Positions 57,744 to 64,000 of a stretch of 64,000 bases of DNA are shown here, in pieces. The stretch's first letter is position 1, and each line of letters begins with the position of its first letter. The translations under genes were made by a program, and so were the position numbers. The DNA lies in NCBI GenBank assembly GCA_910587285.1, contig CAJULM010000004.1, forward strand, positions 1 to 64,000, read 5' to 3'. Source of the stretch: an uncultured Oscillospiraceae bacterium (lineage in GTDB: Bacteria > Bacillota > Clostridia > Oscillospirales > Oscillospiraceae). The notes under the pieces were generated by a model. It was given only the letters and a program-made list of their open reading frames with translations. It was not told the DNA's origin and searched no databases.

Positions 57744-57911
57744 ATGCCGACGGTTCCATTTCAAAAAATCGCGGAAGCCTGCAAGACCACCGGTCTGTCC
57801 CAGTATTATCTGCGGCAGGGCTGCAAGGACGGCACGATCCCGCACGTCAAGAGCGGCGGTGTGTATTACATCAACATCCCGGCCCTAATGGAAGCATTGG
57901 GTGGGGAGTAG
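57744..57911 (+). CDS. Excisionase-like HTH protein
   Basis: 55 aa from ATG 57744 (GAGGAGGAG upstream); ATG 57711 with AAAGGAG is an alternative adding 11 residues. VPFQKIAEACKTTGLSQYYL, then GTIPHVKSGGVYYINIPALM, is a MerR-like/HTH_17 layout typical of small excisionases. Expressed from the promoter at 57646-57674, divergent from the XRE gene. Confidence 0.7.
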   Translation: MPTVPFQKIAEACKTTGLSQYYLRQGCKDGTIPHVKSGGVYYINIPALMEALGGE

Positions 57912-57967
57912 GCAGAGCGTCCAAAATCTTAAGAGCCTGCCACACAGTACAAACGTATAAGTAACAG

Positions 57968-58002
57968 CGGGCCAGCGGTTTACCTTTGAGACCGCTGGCC
58001 CG
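57968..58002. repeat. 12-bp perfect hairpin
   Basis: CGGGCCAGCGGT/ACCGCTGGCCCG with an 11-nt loop, 57 bp after the excisionase-like stop. No T-run follows, so it is a weak terminator candidate; it directly precedes the TAATACG array and could be part of an origin. Confidence 0.6.
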
Positions 58003-58007
58003 TTCAC

Positions 58008-58179
58008 TAATACGGCGCTAAGACCGCACTAATACGTCCACGATTTGTAGGCGCGGATAATACGCGTTTAATACGTACAACCCACAGCTTTGGACGGCGC
58101 TTATACCCCGTTTATACGTATTGGCCTAAACTGTGGACGTCCGGACGCATAAGCTCGGCTCTAATACAGCGATAATACG
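58008..58179. repeat. TAATACG iteron-like array
   Basis: TAATACG occurs at 58008, 58030, 58058, 58069 and 58173, with near matches at 58101 (TTATACC), 58112 (TTATACG) and 58162 (TAATACA). Eight units in about 170 bp, before a TTG-start gene. It may be a replication-origin iteron set or an operator array. Confidence 0.65.
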
Positions 58180-58195
58180 TAGAAGGAGGACATTT

Positions 58196-58855
58196 TTGAA
58201 CAGAGAAATTTTGATCCAACGCGTACAGTCCATTGCAAAAGATATCCGCATCCTAAACAAGGCTGTGGAGAACATGGATGTGACCAACATTCCGCTTGTT
58301 TTGGAGAACTACAAAGATTTTTCGGCTGAAGCGGCGCAACGCGCGGAATGGGTTGCCGTTCGCCTGCGACATTTGGTCTATGTACTCCCTTTTAACCCCA
58401 AGCGGGACTACCTGCCCCAGGCCGCCGACATTATGGGGATTAAAATCGAACAGCGGGAGGGGATGTATGAGCTTACCCTGCCCGGCCTGATGCCCAAGCG
58501 GAGATCGACACGGGGTATTGAATACCTCATCGACCCGCTGATGGCGGCGCTGGAACGGTTCGCGAGGGAGCATGGAGTTGTGCGCTTCCCCCACTACACA
58601 GTCTGCTTTGTCATGGTCTATGACCGAACCCTGCCCGAGCGGCGCATCCGGGACTACGATAACCTGGAGCTGAAAGCGGTATTGGACGCCGCGGCCTGCT
58701 TCCTGATGGAGAGCGACAGCGGGCTTCTGTGTGATGCCTACCATTCCACAGAGTTGGGGGAGACGGACTGTACCCAGATGTTCATCATGGACAGCCGGTG
58801 TTATCCGCAATGGTACGCCGAACGCCAGGAAAGGCTCCACGCCGCACAAAATTAG
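58196..58855 (+). CDS. DUF6100-like protein with RusA-like C-terminal part
   Basis: 219 aa from TTG 58196 (AGAAGGAGG upstream). The N-terminal part is helical (RVQSIAKDIRILNKAVENMD). From about residue 135, VRFPHYTVCFVMVYDRTLPE then IRDYDNLELKAVLDAAACFL resembles the Asp-bearing core of RusA resolvases. This combination is typical of DUF6100-type proteins in Clostridial mobile elements. Its promoter region holds the TAATACG array. Function inferred: DNA-structure processing or replication. Confidence 0.65.
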   Translation: MNREILIQRVQSIAKDIRILNKAVENMDVTNIPLVLENYKDFSAEAAQRAEWVAVRLRHLVYVLPFNPKRDYLPQAADIMGIKIEQREGMYELTLPGLMPKRRSTRGIEYLIDPLMAALERFAREHGVVRFPHYTVCFVMVYDRTLPERRIRDYDNLELKAVLDAAACFLMESDSGLLCDAYHSTELGETDCTQMFIMDSRCYPQWYAERQERLHAAQN

Positions 58856-59035
58856 GGCGCGGAGCGGGCAAAAACGGGGTCCAAATTTTGCCGATTTTTC
58901 GATTTTATTTTGGGACCCTGTGGTAAGCTCCGAAAATATTGAAAACAGCGGCTTTTGAGCGCTTTTGAAAGCTGCTGGATTTACCGAAGTCGTATTGGTC
59001 ACGGTAAAAACATAGAACAGAAAGGAGTTGGTGCC

Positions 59036-60151
59036 ATGCCCCAGAACAAAAAGCAGGCCCCGCCGCTGGACACAGCGGCGGGCCTGCTCCTGACGCTTAC
59101 CGCCCTGTCCGGCGAGTTCCCCACCGCCCTGGTCAGCCGTCTGCCGGGTGGGAAGGCTTACAAGGTGAAGGTGGTCAAGCGGCTCAAGAAGGACAAGCTT
59201 TTACATACCTATTATGCGGATGGGCTGCGTGGGTTTCGTCTGACGAACGCCGCGAAAAAATTGCTGCTGGACAGCTGGCCGGAATCATTTGGCCCATATC
59301 TCACCGGGCGCACCGAGACAAATATGCTCAAGAGTGAACAACTCCGCCGCCTTCGTCTGCACCGAATGGCTGAGGTGCTGGCGGCGATGCACAGTGCCGG
59401 TGTAGGGGTGTTCTCCTGGCAAAAGCACGCTGTATTTGGCCCAATCCCACCGAACGATATCCGAATTGAATGGCCCATGTATTACAGCTCCCGCGAGGTG
59501 AAAGAGATCGGCCCCCAGCGCGACAAGATTCGGGGTTCCCGGGCCACGGGGGTGCTGCTGACGGAAAACAATGTGTTCGCTGTTTATAATGCCGGTGGGT
59601 CTGAGATAAAATGGGCGCGTGAGGCCGAGCTGCGGCTGCGGTCGTTTCTCCAATACGATTTGTGCCTGCAACGGCTACCGAAGCAGTATGGAAGTGCCGG
59701 ACAGAGCGCGATCATCTTTGGAAACGATATGAAGCTGATGCCCGTGCTGATGGGAGTGGGCGGCGACCAACGCCATAAATACTATGTGGTGGAGGAAGAC
59801 TATCGCCGCTTTTATTACTTGACAAACGACCACTACGGGGAGGCCATTTTGCGGCTTCTTTGTGAGCCAGATAAGAAGGCCATGCTGGATAACGTTTTGA
59901 TGGAGGGACTATCCGAAGCCCAGCAGTACGGACGCGTGGAGCATGACGCCATGGACGGGGAGTGCCCGGTGCTGTTTGGCTACACCTGCGATATGCCCCG
60001 GATCAGGCGGTTCAATATTGGCTTGAGGGCAAATAGATTGAAGGGGATACTGTACTGTTTCAACTTTCAAGAGGAAGCGATGAGGCAGGTCTGCGGGCCG
60101 AATGTGGAGATACAGTGTATGAGTTTTGAAACGGTTGAAGGGTTGCTATAG
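59036..60151 (+). CDS. Mobile-element protein, unknown (replication-relaxation-like)
   Basis: 371 aa from ATG 59036 (AAAGGAG upstream). The N-terminal 100 residues look like a winged helix (SGEFPTALVSRLPGGKAYKV, VVKRLKKDKLLHTYY). The remainder is mixed alpha/beta (YYVVEEDYRRFYYLTNDHYG; VLFGYTCDMPRIRRFNIGLR). It resembles the size and layout of replication-relaxation/conjugal-transfer accessory proteins, but no firm family was recognised. Confidence 0.5.
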   Translation: MPQNKKQAPPLDTAAGLLLTLTALSGEFPTALVSRLPGGKAYKVKVVKRLKKDKLLHTYYADGLRGFRLTNAAKKLLLDSWPESFGPYLTGRTETNMLKSEQLRRLRLHRMAEVLAAMHSAGVGVFSWQKHAVFGPIPPNDIRIEWPMYYSSREVKEIGPQRDKIRGSRATGVLLTENNVFAVYNAGGSEIKWAREAELRLRSFLQYDLCLQRLPKQYGSAGQSAIIFGNDMKLMPVLMGVGGDQRHKYYVVEEDYRRFYYLTNDHYGEAILRLLCEPDKKAMLDNVLMEGLSEAQQYGRVEHDAMDGECPVLFGYTCDMPRIRRFNIGLRANRLKGILYCFNFQEEAMRQVCGPNVEIQCMSFETVEGLL

Positions 60152-60153
60152 AC

Positions 60154-60198
60154 ATGGGCCGGGACTGGTTTTTCAAAACCAACCCCGGCCCATAAAAA
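60154..60198. terminator. Bidirectional terminator
   Basis: 10-bp stem ATGGGCCGGG/CCCGGCCCAT with an inner TGGTTTT/AAAACCA stem, between two convergent genes; T/A-rich loop and AAAAACC after. Confidence 0.75.
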
Positions 60199-60199
60199 C

Positions 60200-61933
60200 C
60201 TATGCCAGTGACCAATTCTGGCTTTCGGTTTGCAGCTTGACCATATGAGCAAAAGCTCCGTTCTTTTTCATCAGTTCCTTCGGTGTCCCCATCTCGGCCA
60301 CGGTGTCGCCGGACAGCACTACGATCTTGTTGGCGTTCTCTACCGTCCTCATGCGGTGGGCGATGATCAGCACCGTCTTTCGCTCCACCAGCCGGGAGAT
60401 AGCCTGCTGAATCTCCGTCTCGTTCTCCGCATCTAAGGAGGCGGTGGCCTCGTCCAGCAGAATGATGGGTGCGTCCTTTAAGAGCGCACGGGCGATGGAA
60501 ATGCGCTGCCGTTCGCCCCCGGAGAGGGTGGAGCCGTTTTCCCCGATCATGGTCTGATACCCCTGGGGGAGCTTGGCGATGAACTCCTCGCACATGGCCT
60601 CTTTCGCCGCCTGGATAATTTCCGCGTCCGTGGCATCCTTTCTGCCGATGCGGATGTTCTCCATCACCGTGTTGTTGAACAGGGTCACATCCTGGAACAC
60701 GATGGAGTAGGCGTTCAGGAGCTTCTCCGGGTCTACTGTGGCAACATCCACGCCCCCCACGGTGATCCGGCCCCGGTCGATGTCCCAAAACCGCGCCGCC
60801 AGCTTTGCGGCGGTGGATTTACCGCCCCCGGATGGACCAATTAGGGCTGTGACCTCACCCTGCTTGGCGGTGAAGGAGACATCCTTCAGCACTGTCTCGC
60901 CGCTGTTATAGGCAAAGCCCACATGGTCAAAGACAATGTCGTACCCCTTGGGAGCAAAGGCTGTTTCGCCGCCCTGGGAAGGGCTTTCGTTGATCTCGTT
61001 CATGCGGTCGATATTCACCTGCATGGAGTTCATTGCCGCCAAATTTTGCAGGGCAAAGGACATGGGTTCGTAAATTCTGGAAACCACCAGCAGGAACAGG
61101 AAGAAGGTCACAAGGGACAGCTCGCCGCTCATCAAACGCATACTTCCTACCAAGGCAACAGAGACAATTCCTAACTTTAAGAGCATCTGCGCGGGGACAA
61201 CAAACAGGGCCGAACCCAATTCACTTTTGAACTGCCGGTTTTCAAACGTGTCGATTTTCTGATACAGTCCGTCCAAATATACCTGCTCGGCCTTATTGCT
61301 TTTCAAATCACGGATGGTTTCCAGACATTCCTGTACACCGTCCGCCATAGCGATCAGGGCGGCGTTCTGTCTGCGGGTAAAATAATTCTGCGCTCTCTTG
61401 GAAAAGCCAACGATTACCAGCGTAATAGGCAGTACCCACAGGGCGGCGAGAGCCATCTGCCAGTCGCAGCACAGCAGGCTGACCGCCACCAGACAGGTGG
61501 AGAGGATAGCGCCGTAAAACTGAGGAACATAGTGGGAAAACATCTGCTCTGTTACCTGCACATCCCCCATGATGGTATTGGTCAGGTCGGCCAAGTCCTT
61601 TTTGCCGAAGAAGGACAGGGGGAGCCGCCGCAGCTTCTCCGCCAGCCGGATGCGGCAGGCCCCGGATTCCCGGTAGGTGGAGAAGTAGGTGGCATTGTAC
61701 TTCCAAAACTCCGAGAGCAGCACCAGCAGCAGCGCCACAACGATGCCCAGGCCGTAGAGGGGGTAGCGCCCCTCTGGGACGCTGCCGCTCAAAAAATCGC
61801 TTGCCAGCAGATAGAGAAGCCCCACCGGGAGCATCAGCATCAGACCGGCCACGGCGCAGGCAATCACGGCCCGCACCAGCCCTTTCGCCCCTTCTTCCGA
61901 GAGGGCAAAGCGTTTCATCAGTCGTTCGATCAT
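60200..61933 (-). CDS. ABC exporter half-transporter (permease-ATPase)
   Basis: 577 aa from ATG 61933 (ATGA overlap with the upstream gene). Six membrane helices (residues about 20-300; KGLVRAVIACAVAGLMLMLP first). ATPase: Walker A IGPSGGGKSTAAK, signature LSGGERQRISIARALL, Walker B PIILLDEATASLD, H-loop IIAHRM. Works as a heterodimer with the next protein in the manner of BmrCD/YknUV-type exporters; substrate unknown. Confidence 0.9.
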   Translation of the reverse strand: MIERLMKRFALSEEGAKGLVRAVIACAVAGLMLMLPVGLLYLLASDFLSGSVPEGRYPLYGLGIVVALLLVLLSEFWKYNATYFSTYRESGACRIRLAEKLRRLPLSFFGKKDLADLTNTIMGDVQVTEQMFSHYVPQFYGAILSTCLVAVSLLCCDWQMALAALWVLPITLVIVGFSKRAQNYFTRRQNAALIAMADGVQECLETIRDLKSNKAEQVYLDGLYQKIDTFENRQFKSELGSALFVVPAQMLLKLGIVSVALVGSMRLMSGELSLVTFFLFLLVVSRIYEPMSFALQNLAAMNSMQVNIDRMNEINESPSQGGETAFAPKGYDIVFDHVGFAYNSGETVLKDVSFTAKQGEVTALIGPSGGGKSTAAKLAARFWDIDRGRITVGGVDVATVDPEKLLNAYSIVFQDVTLFNNTVMENIRIGRKDATDAEIIQAAKEAMCEEFIAKLPQGYQTMIGENGSTLSGGERQRISIARALLKDAPIILLDEATASLDAENETEIQQAISRLVERKTVLIIAHRMRTVENANKIVVLSGDTVAEMGTPKELMKKNGAFAHMVKLQTESQNWSLA

Positions 61934-63705
61934 TTCCCGGCACCTACCTTCCAGCTTACAGAGGTCTGATAATCCTGCCACATCTTGGCGTATAGGCCGC
62001 CTCCGGCCACAAGGGTATCGTGGGTCCCGCTCTCCTCCACGCGGCCCTCTCGCAGGACGAAAATGCGGCCGGCGTTCTTGATGGTGGTCAGCCGGTGGGC
62101 AATCATAATCACGGTCTTGCCCTTAGAAAGCCGTTCAAAGGCTCGCTGGACCAGAGCCTCGTTCTCCGGGTCCGCAAAGGCTGTCGCTTCGTCCAGAATG
62201 AGGATGGGCGCATTTTTCAGCATGATACGGGCGATGGCGATACGCTGCTGTTCGCCCCCGGAGAGATACACGCCTTTTGTGCCGATCACCGTGTCGATGC
62301 CCTGGGGCAGCTTCTGGATGATGTCGCCGCACTGCGCCTCATGGAGTACCCGCTCCACCTCCTGCCGGGAGGCATTGGGCTTGGCCAGCCGTACATTTTC
62401 CAGAATGGAGGCTTTCAGCAGGCGGCTATCCTGGAACACATAGGCCACGGTGTCCATCAGTGTCTCCTTGGGTATATCCTTTACATTGACGCCGCCGATC
62501 TGAATGGCTCCGCCGCCCACATCCCAAAACCGGGAGATCAAGCCGGCCACAGTGGTCTTGCCGCCCCCGGAGGGGCCTACCAGGGCCACCGTCTCCCCAG
62601 CGCCCACCCGAATGGTCACATCACGGAGCGCGTCCGTTGTTCCGCCTGTGTAGCGGAAGGTCACATTTTCCAGGACAACGTCGTTGTCCGTGGGGACCTT
62701 GCCGCTGCGGGGTTCGGGCAGAGGCTCCACATCCAGAATGGAGTGGATACGGCTCATGGCGTCCGCCACAATCATGCCGTTTTCGCTCATAAACATCACC
62801 TTGGTCATGGCGGTGGCGATAATAGGCGTGAAGATCACATAAAAGATGAAGTTCAGCAGTACCGGCTGGGCTGCCGGACCTCCGCTTGTCAGAATCAGTG
62901 CCAGCACAATGAGAAACGCAAAGGTGCTGTTGACCAGGACCGTATAGGACAGCATGGACGGGCGGCACTTCTTGCAGTAGGACATGACAAACTCGTAATA
63001 GCTGTCGATGGTCCCCTTAAATCGCTTGAAGGAGTGGACGGTCTGCCCGAAGGTTTTCACAACCGGAACGCCCCGCACATACTCCACCGCCTCATTGTTC
63101 ATATCCGCCAGGGCGTTTTGGTAGAGCTTCATGTCCTCCGCCATGGAAGGTCCGGCCATCTTGAACATAGCCGCAAAGCCCAGGATCACCGGCAGGAGAC
63201 TGACAAGACCAAACCGCCAGTCAAACAGGAACAGCATCACGATCATGCAGACCGGCGTGGTGATTGCCGCCGACATATCGGGAAGCTGGTGGGCCAGATA
63301 GGTTTCCGTGGCCGCGCTGCTGTCATTGACGATGCGGCGTATCTTCCCGCTGCCCATCTCTCCGATGAAGCCCAAGGGCAGCTCGGCAATGTGGGCCATC
63401 AGCGCCTTGCGGATGTTTCCGGCAATGCGGAAGGCCGACAGGTGGGAACTCATCAGGGCGCAGACATAGATCACAATGGACAGCACCGCGAAGCCCACCG
63501 CCATCCAGCCGTTGCGGACAATATGCGTGGCCTGGGCATAGTTGGGGGCCACCGCAATGACCTCTTGGATGATCCGGAACAGGAAAACAAAGGGGAAAAG
63601 GGCCAGGATCGCGCTGACGGCGGACAGCAGCAGGGATAGGTAGGTCAGATACCTGTGTCCCCCGGCGTAGCCCATCAGCTCCCGGAGATTACTGTTTTTC
63701 TTCAA
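61930..63705 (-). CDS. ABC exporter half-transporter (permease-ATPase)
   Basis: 591 aa from TTG 63705 (AAGGAGGTA 5 bp upstream); an in-frame upstream ATG lies before the ribosome site. Membrane domain residues 15-320. ATPase: Walker A VGPSGGGKTTVAG, signature LSGGEQQRIAIARIML, Walker B PILILDEATAFADPEN. First gene of the two-gene exporter operon. The adjacent TetR gene suggests induced efflux of a toxic compound or export of a product. Confidence 0.9.
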   Translation of the reverse strand: MKKNSNLRELMGYAGGHRYLTYLSLLLSAVSAILALFPFVFLFRIIQEVIAVAPNYAQATHIVRNGWMAVGFAVLSIVIYVCALMSSHLSAFRIAGNIRKALMAHIAELPLGFIGEMGSGKIRRIVNDSSAATETYLAHQLPDMSAAITTPVCMIVMLFLFDWRFGLVSLLPVILGFAAMFKMAGPSMAEDMKLYQNALADMNNEAVEYVRGVPVVKTFGQTVHSFKRFKGTIDSYYEFVMSYCKKCRPSMLSYTVLVNSTFAFLIVLALILTSGGPAAQPVLLNFIFYVIFTPIIATAMTKVMFMSENGMIVADAMSRIHSILDVEPLPEPRSGKVPTDNDVVLENVTFRYTGGTTDALRDVTIRVGAGETVALVGPSGGGKTTVAGLISRFWDVGGGAIQIGGVNVKDIPKETLMDTVAYVFQDSRLLKASILENVRLAKPNASRQEVERVLHEAQCGDIIQKLPQGIDTVIGTKGVYLSGGEQQRIAIARIMLKNAPILILDEATAFADPENEALVQRAFERLSKGKTVIMIAHRLTTIKNAGRIFVLREGRVEESGTHDTLVAGGGLYAKMWQDYQTSVSWKVGAGK

Positions 63706-63781
63706 GTGAATACCTCCTTGCGAACAGATAATATATGATACAGAAAGCGCCGCGGCCGCTCTCTCATATCTAATCTCCAAA

Positions 63782-63799
63782 AGTTAGTTATTGCTAACT
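63782..63799. promoter_or_regulatory. Palindromic operator between tetR and ABC genes
   Basis: AGTTAG-N6-CTAACT, a perfect 6-bp dyad 77 bp upstream of the exporter start and 23 bp from the TetR stop. A typical size for a TetR-family site; binding is inferred. Confidence 0.6.
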
Positions 63800-63821
63800 C
63801 ATATCTAAAATGAAAGGGGTC

Positions 63822-64000
63822 TTAGACCCCCATCATGCTGTGCCAGCCAGCAAGGAAAAAATCCTGGAGCTGCTGGACATAGTGCTTTGCCCGGTCATAG
63901 GGCATATCGTGGACCACGACCTCGAATATCCCATGGAACATCCCGCTGGCGATGATGTGGCAGAGCTGGTTGTCCAGGTCCGGTATCTCTCTCCCCTGCC
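63822..64000 (-). CDS. TetR-family regulator, C-terminal part (cut by window edge)
   Basis: The minus-strand frame from the right edge ends with TAA at 63822-63824; about 58 residues visible. The segment LCHIIASGMFHGIFEVVVHD followed by YVQQLQDFFLAGWHSMMGV is typical of the ligand-binding end of TetR proteins. Same direction as the exporter genes, so it probably heads a three-gene operon that it regulates. The HTH is outside the window. Confidence 0.75.
   Translation of the reverse strand, partial: QGREIPDLDNQLCHIIASGMFHGIFEVVVHDMPYDRAKHYVQQLQDFFLAGWHSMMGV

Larger units (their letters stand above)
55597..64000. mobile_element. Third integrated element (right end outside window)
   Basis: Begins at the right att copy with the same order as the vanG element: tRNA fragment, terminator, integrase on the minus strand. 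It continues with XRE repressor, excisionase-like, DUF6100-like and unknown genes. Whether the ABC transporter genes at 60200-63705 belong to it or to the chromosome cannot be decided, because the far att copy is not visible. Confidence 0.6.

Noticed and set aside
62020..63639. 539-aa plus-strand frame over the ABC exporter
   Set aside because: Antisense of a transporter with all ABC motifs; composition (His/Gln-rich) is that of a shadow frame.
1..64000. CRISPR array
   Set aside because: No run of regularly spaced identical repeats with unique spacers was seen; the TAATACG array and 24-bp palindromes are not CRISPR-like.

Overview
The window is high-GC Firmicutes-type DNA: strong Shine-Dalgarno sites, GTG/TTG starts, dense overlapping genes, and many products of the kind found in gut Clostridia (Oscillospiraceae, Flavonifractor/Pseudoflavonifractor-like). 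This taxon is inferred from protein style only; there is no rRNA or housekeeping gene to fix it. Almost everything visible is mobile DNA: three integrated elements placed end to end.

Region A (1-41342) is most of a contractile-tailed (myovirus-like) prophage. It reads, left to right: replication (helicase, primase-helicase, RusA resolvase); small accessory genes and a sigma-like late regulator; a ParB-like protein; a probable 7-deazaguanine DNA-modification cassette (QueD-like protein, DpdA-like transglycosylase, YhhQ-type precursor transporter); packaging and HK97-type head genes; neck; sheath, tube and tape measure; a compact baseplate; and a tail fibre with Ig-like repeats. A complete diversity-generating retroelement (DGR) follows: variable repeat in the fibre gene, a GC-rich hairpin with a GACA loop, Avd, template repeat and reverse transcriptase. 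Then come the lysis genes, a reverse-strand cluster of six small unknown genes, a divergent-promoter switch and an XRE repressor. A 24-bp imperfect palindrome occurs four times, each time at a gene boundary.

Region B (41295-55644) is a compact (about 14.3 kb) mobilizable element. It is bounded by perfect 48-bp direct repeats that are the 3' half of a tRNA-Thr(GGT) gene. It carries a tyrosine integrase, MobC and relaxase, an excisionase-like protein and a complete vanG-type glycopeptide-resistance cluster (vanR, vanS, vanW, vanY, vanG, vanXY, vanT, all on the minus strand). Two related VanR-type promoter regions with leader hairpins precede vanW and vanY. No type IV secretion genes are present, so transfer would need a helper.

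Region C (55597-64000, continuing beyond the window) starts with a second integrase beside the right-hand tRNA repeat. It has its own XRE repressor with a palindromic operator, an excisionase-like gene, an iteron-like array ahead of a DUF6100-like gene, a further unknown protein, and a pair of ABC exporter half-transporters beside a TetR regulator.

The repeated order att - terminator - integrase suggests successive insertion of three elements at one tRNA-Thr gene. The intact tRNA should lie left of the window. The most notable systems are the DGR, the deazaguanine cassette, the small mobilizable vanG element and the dispersed 24-bp palindromes.
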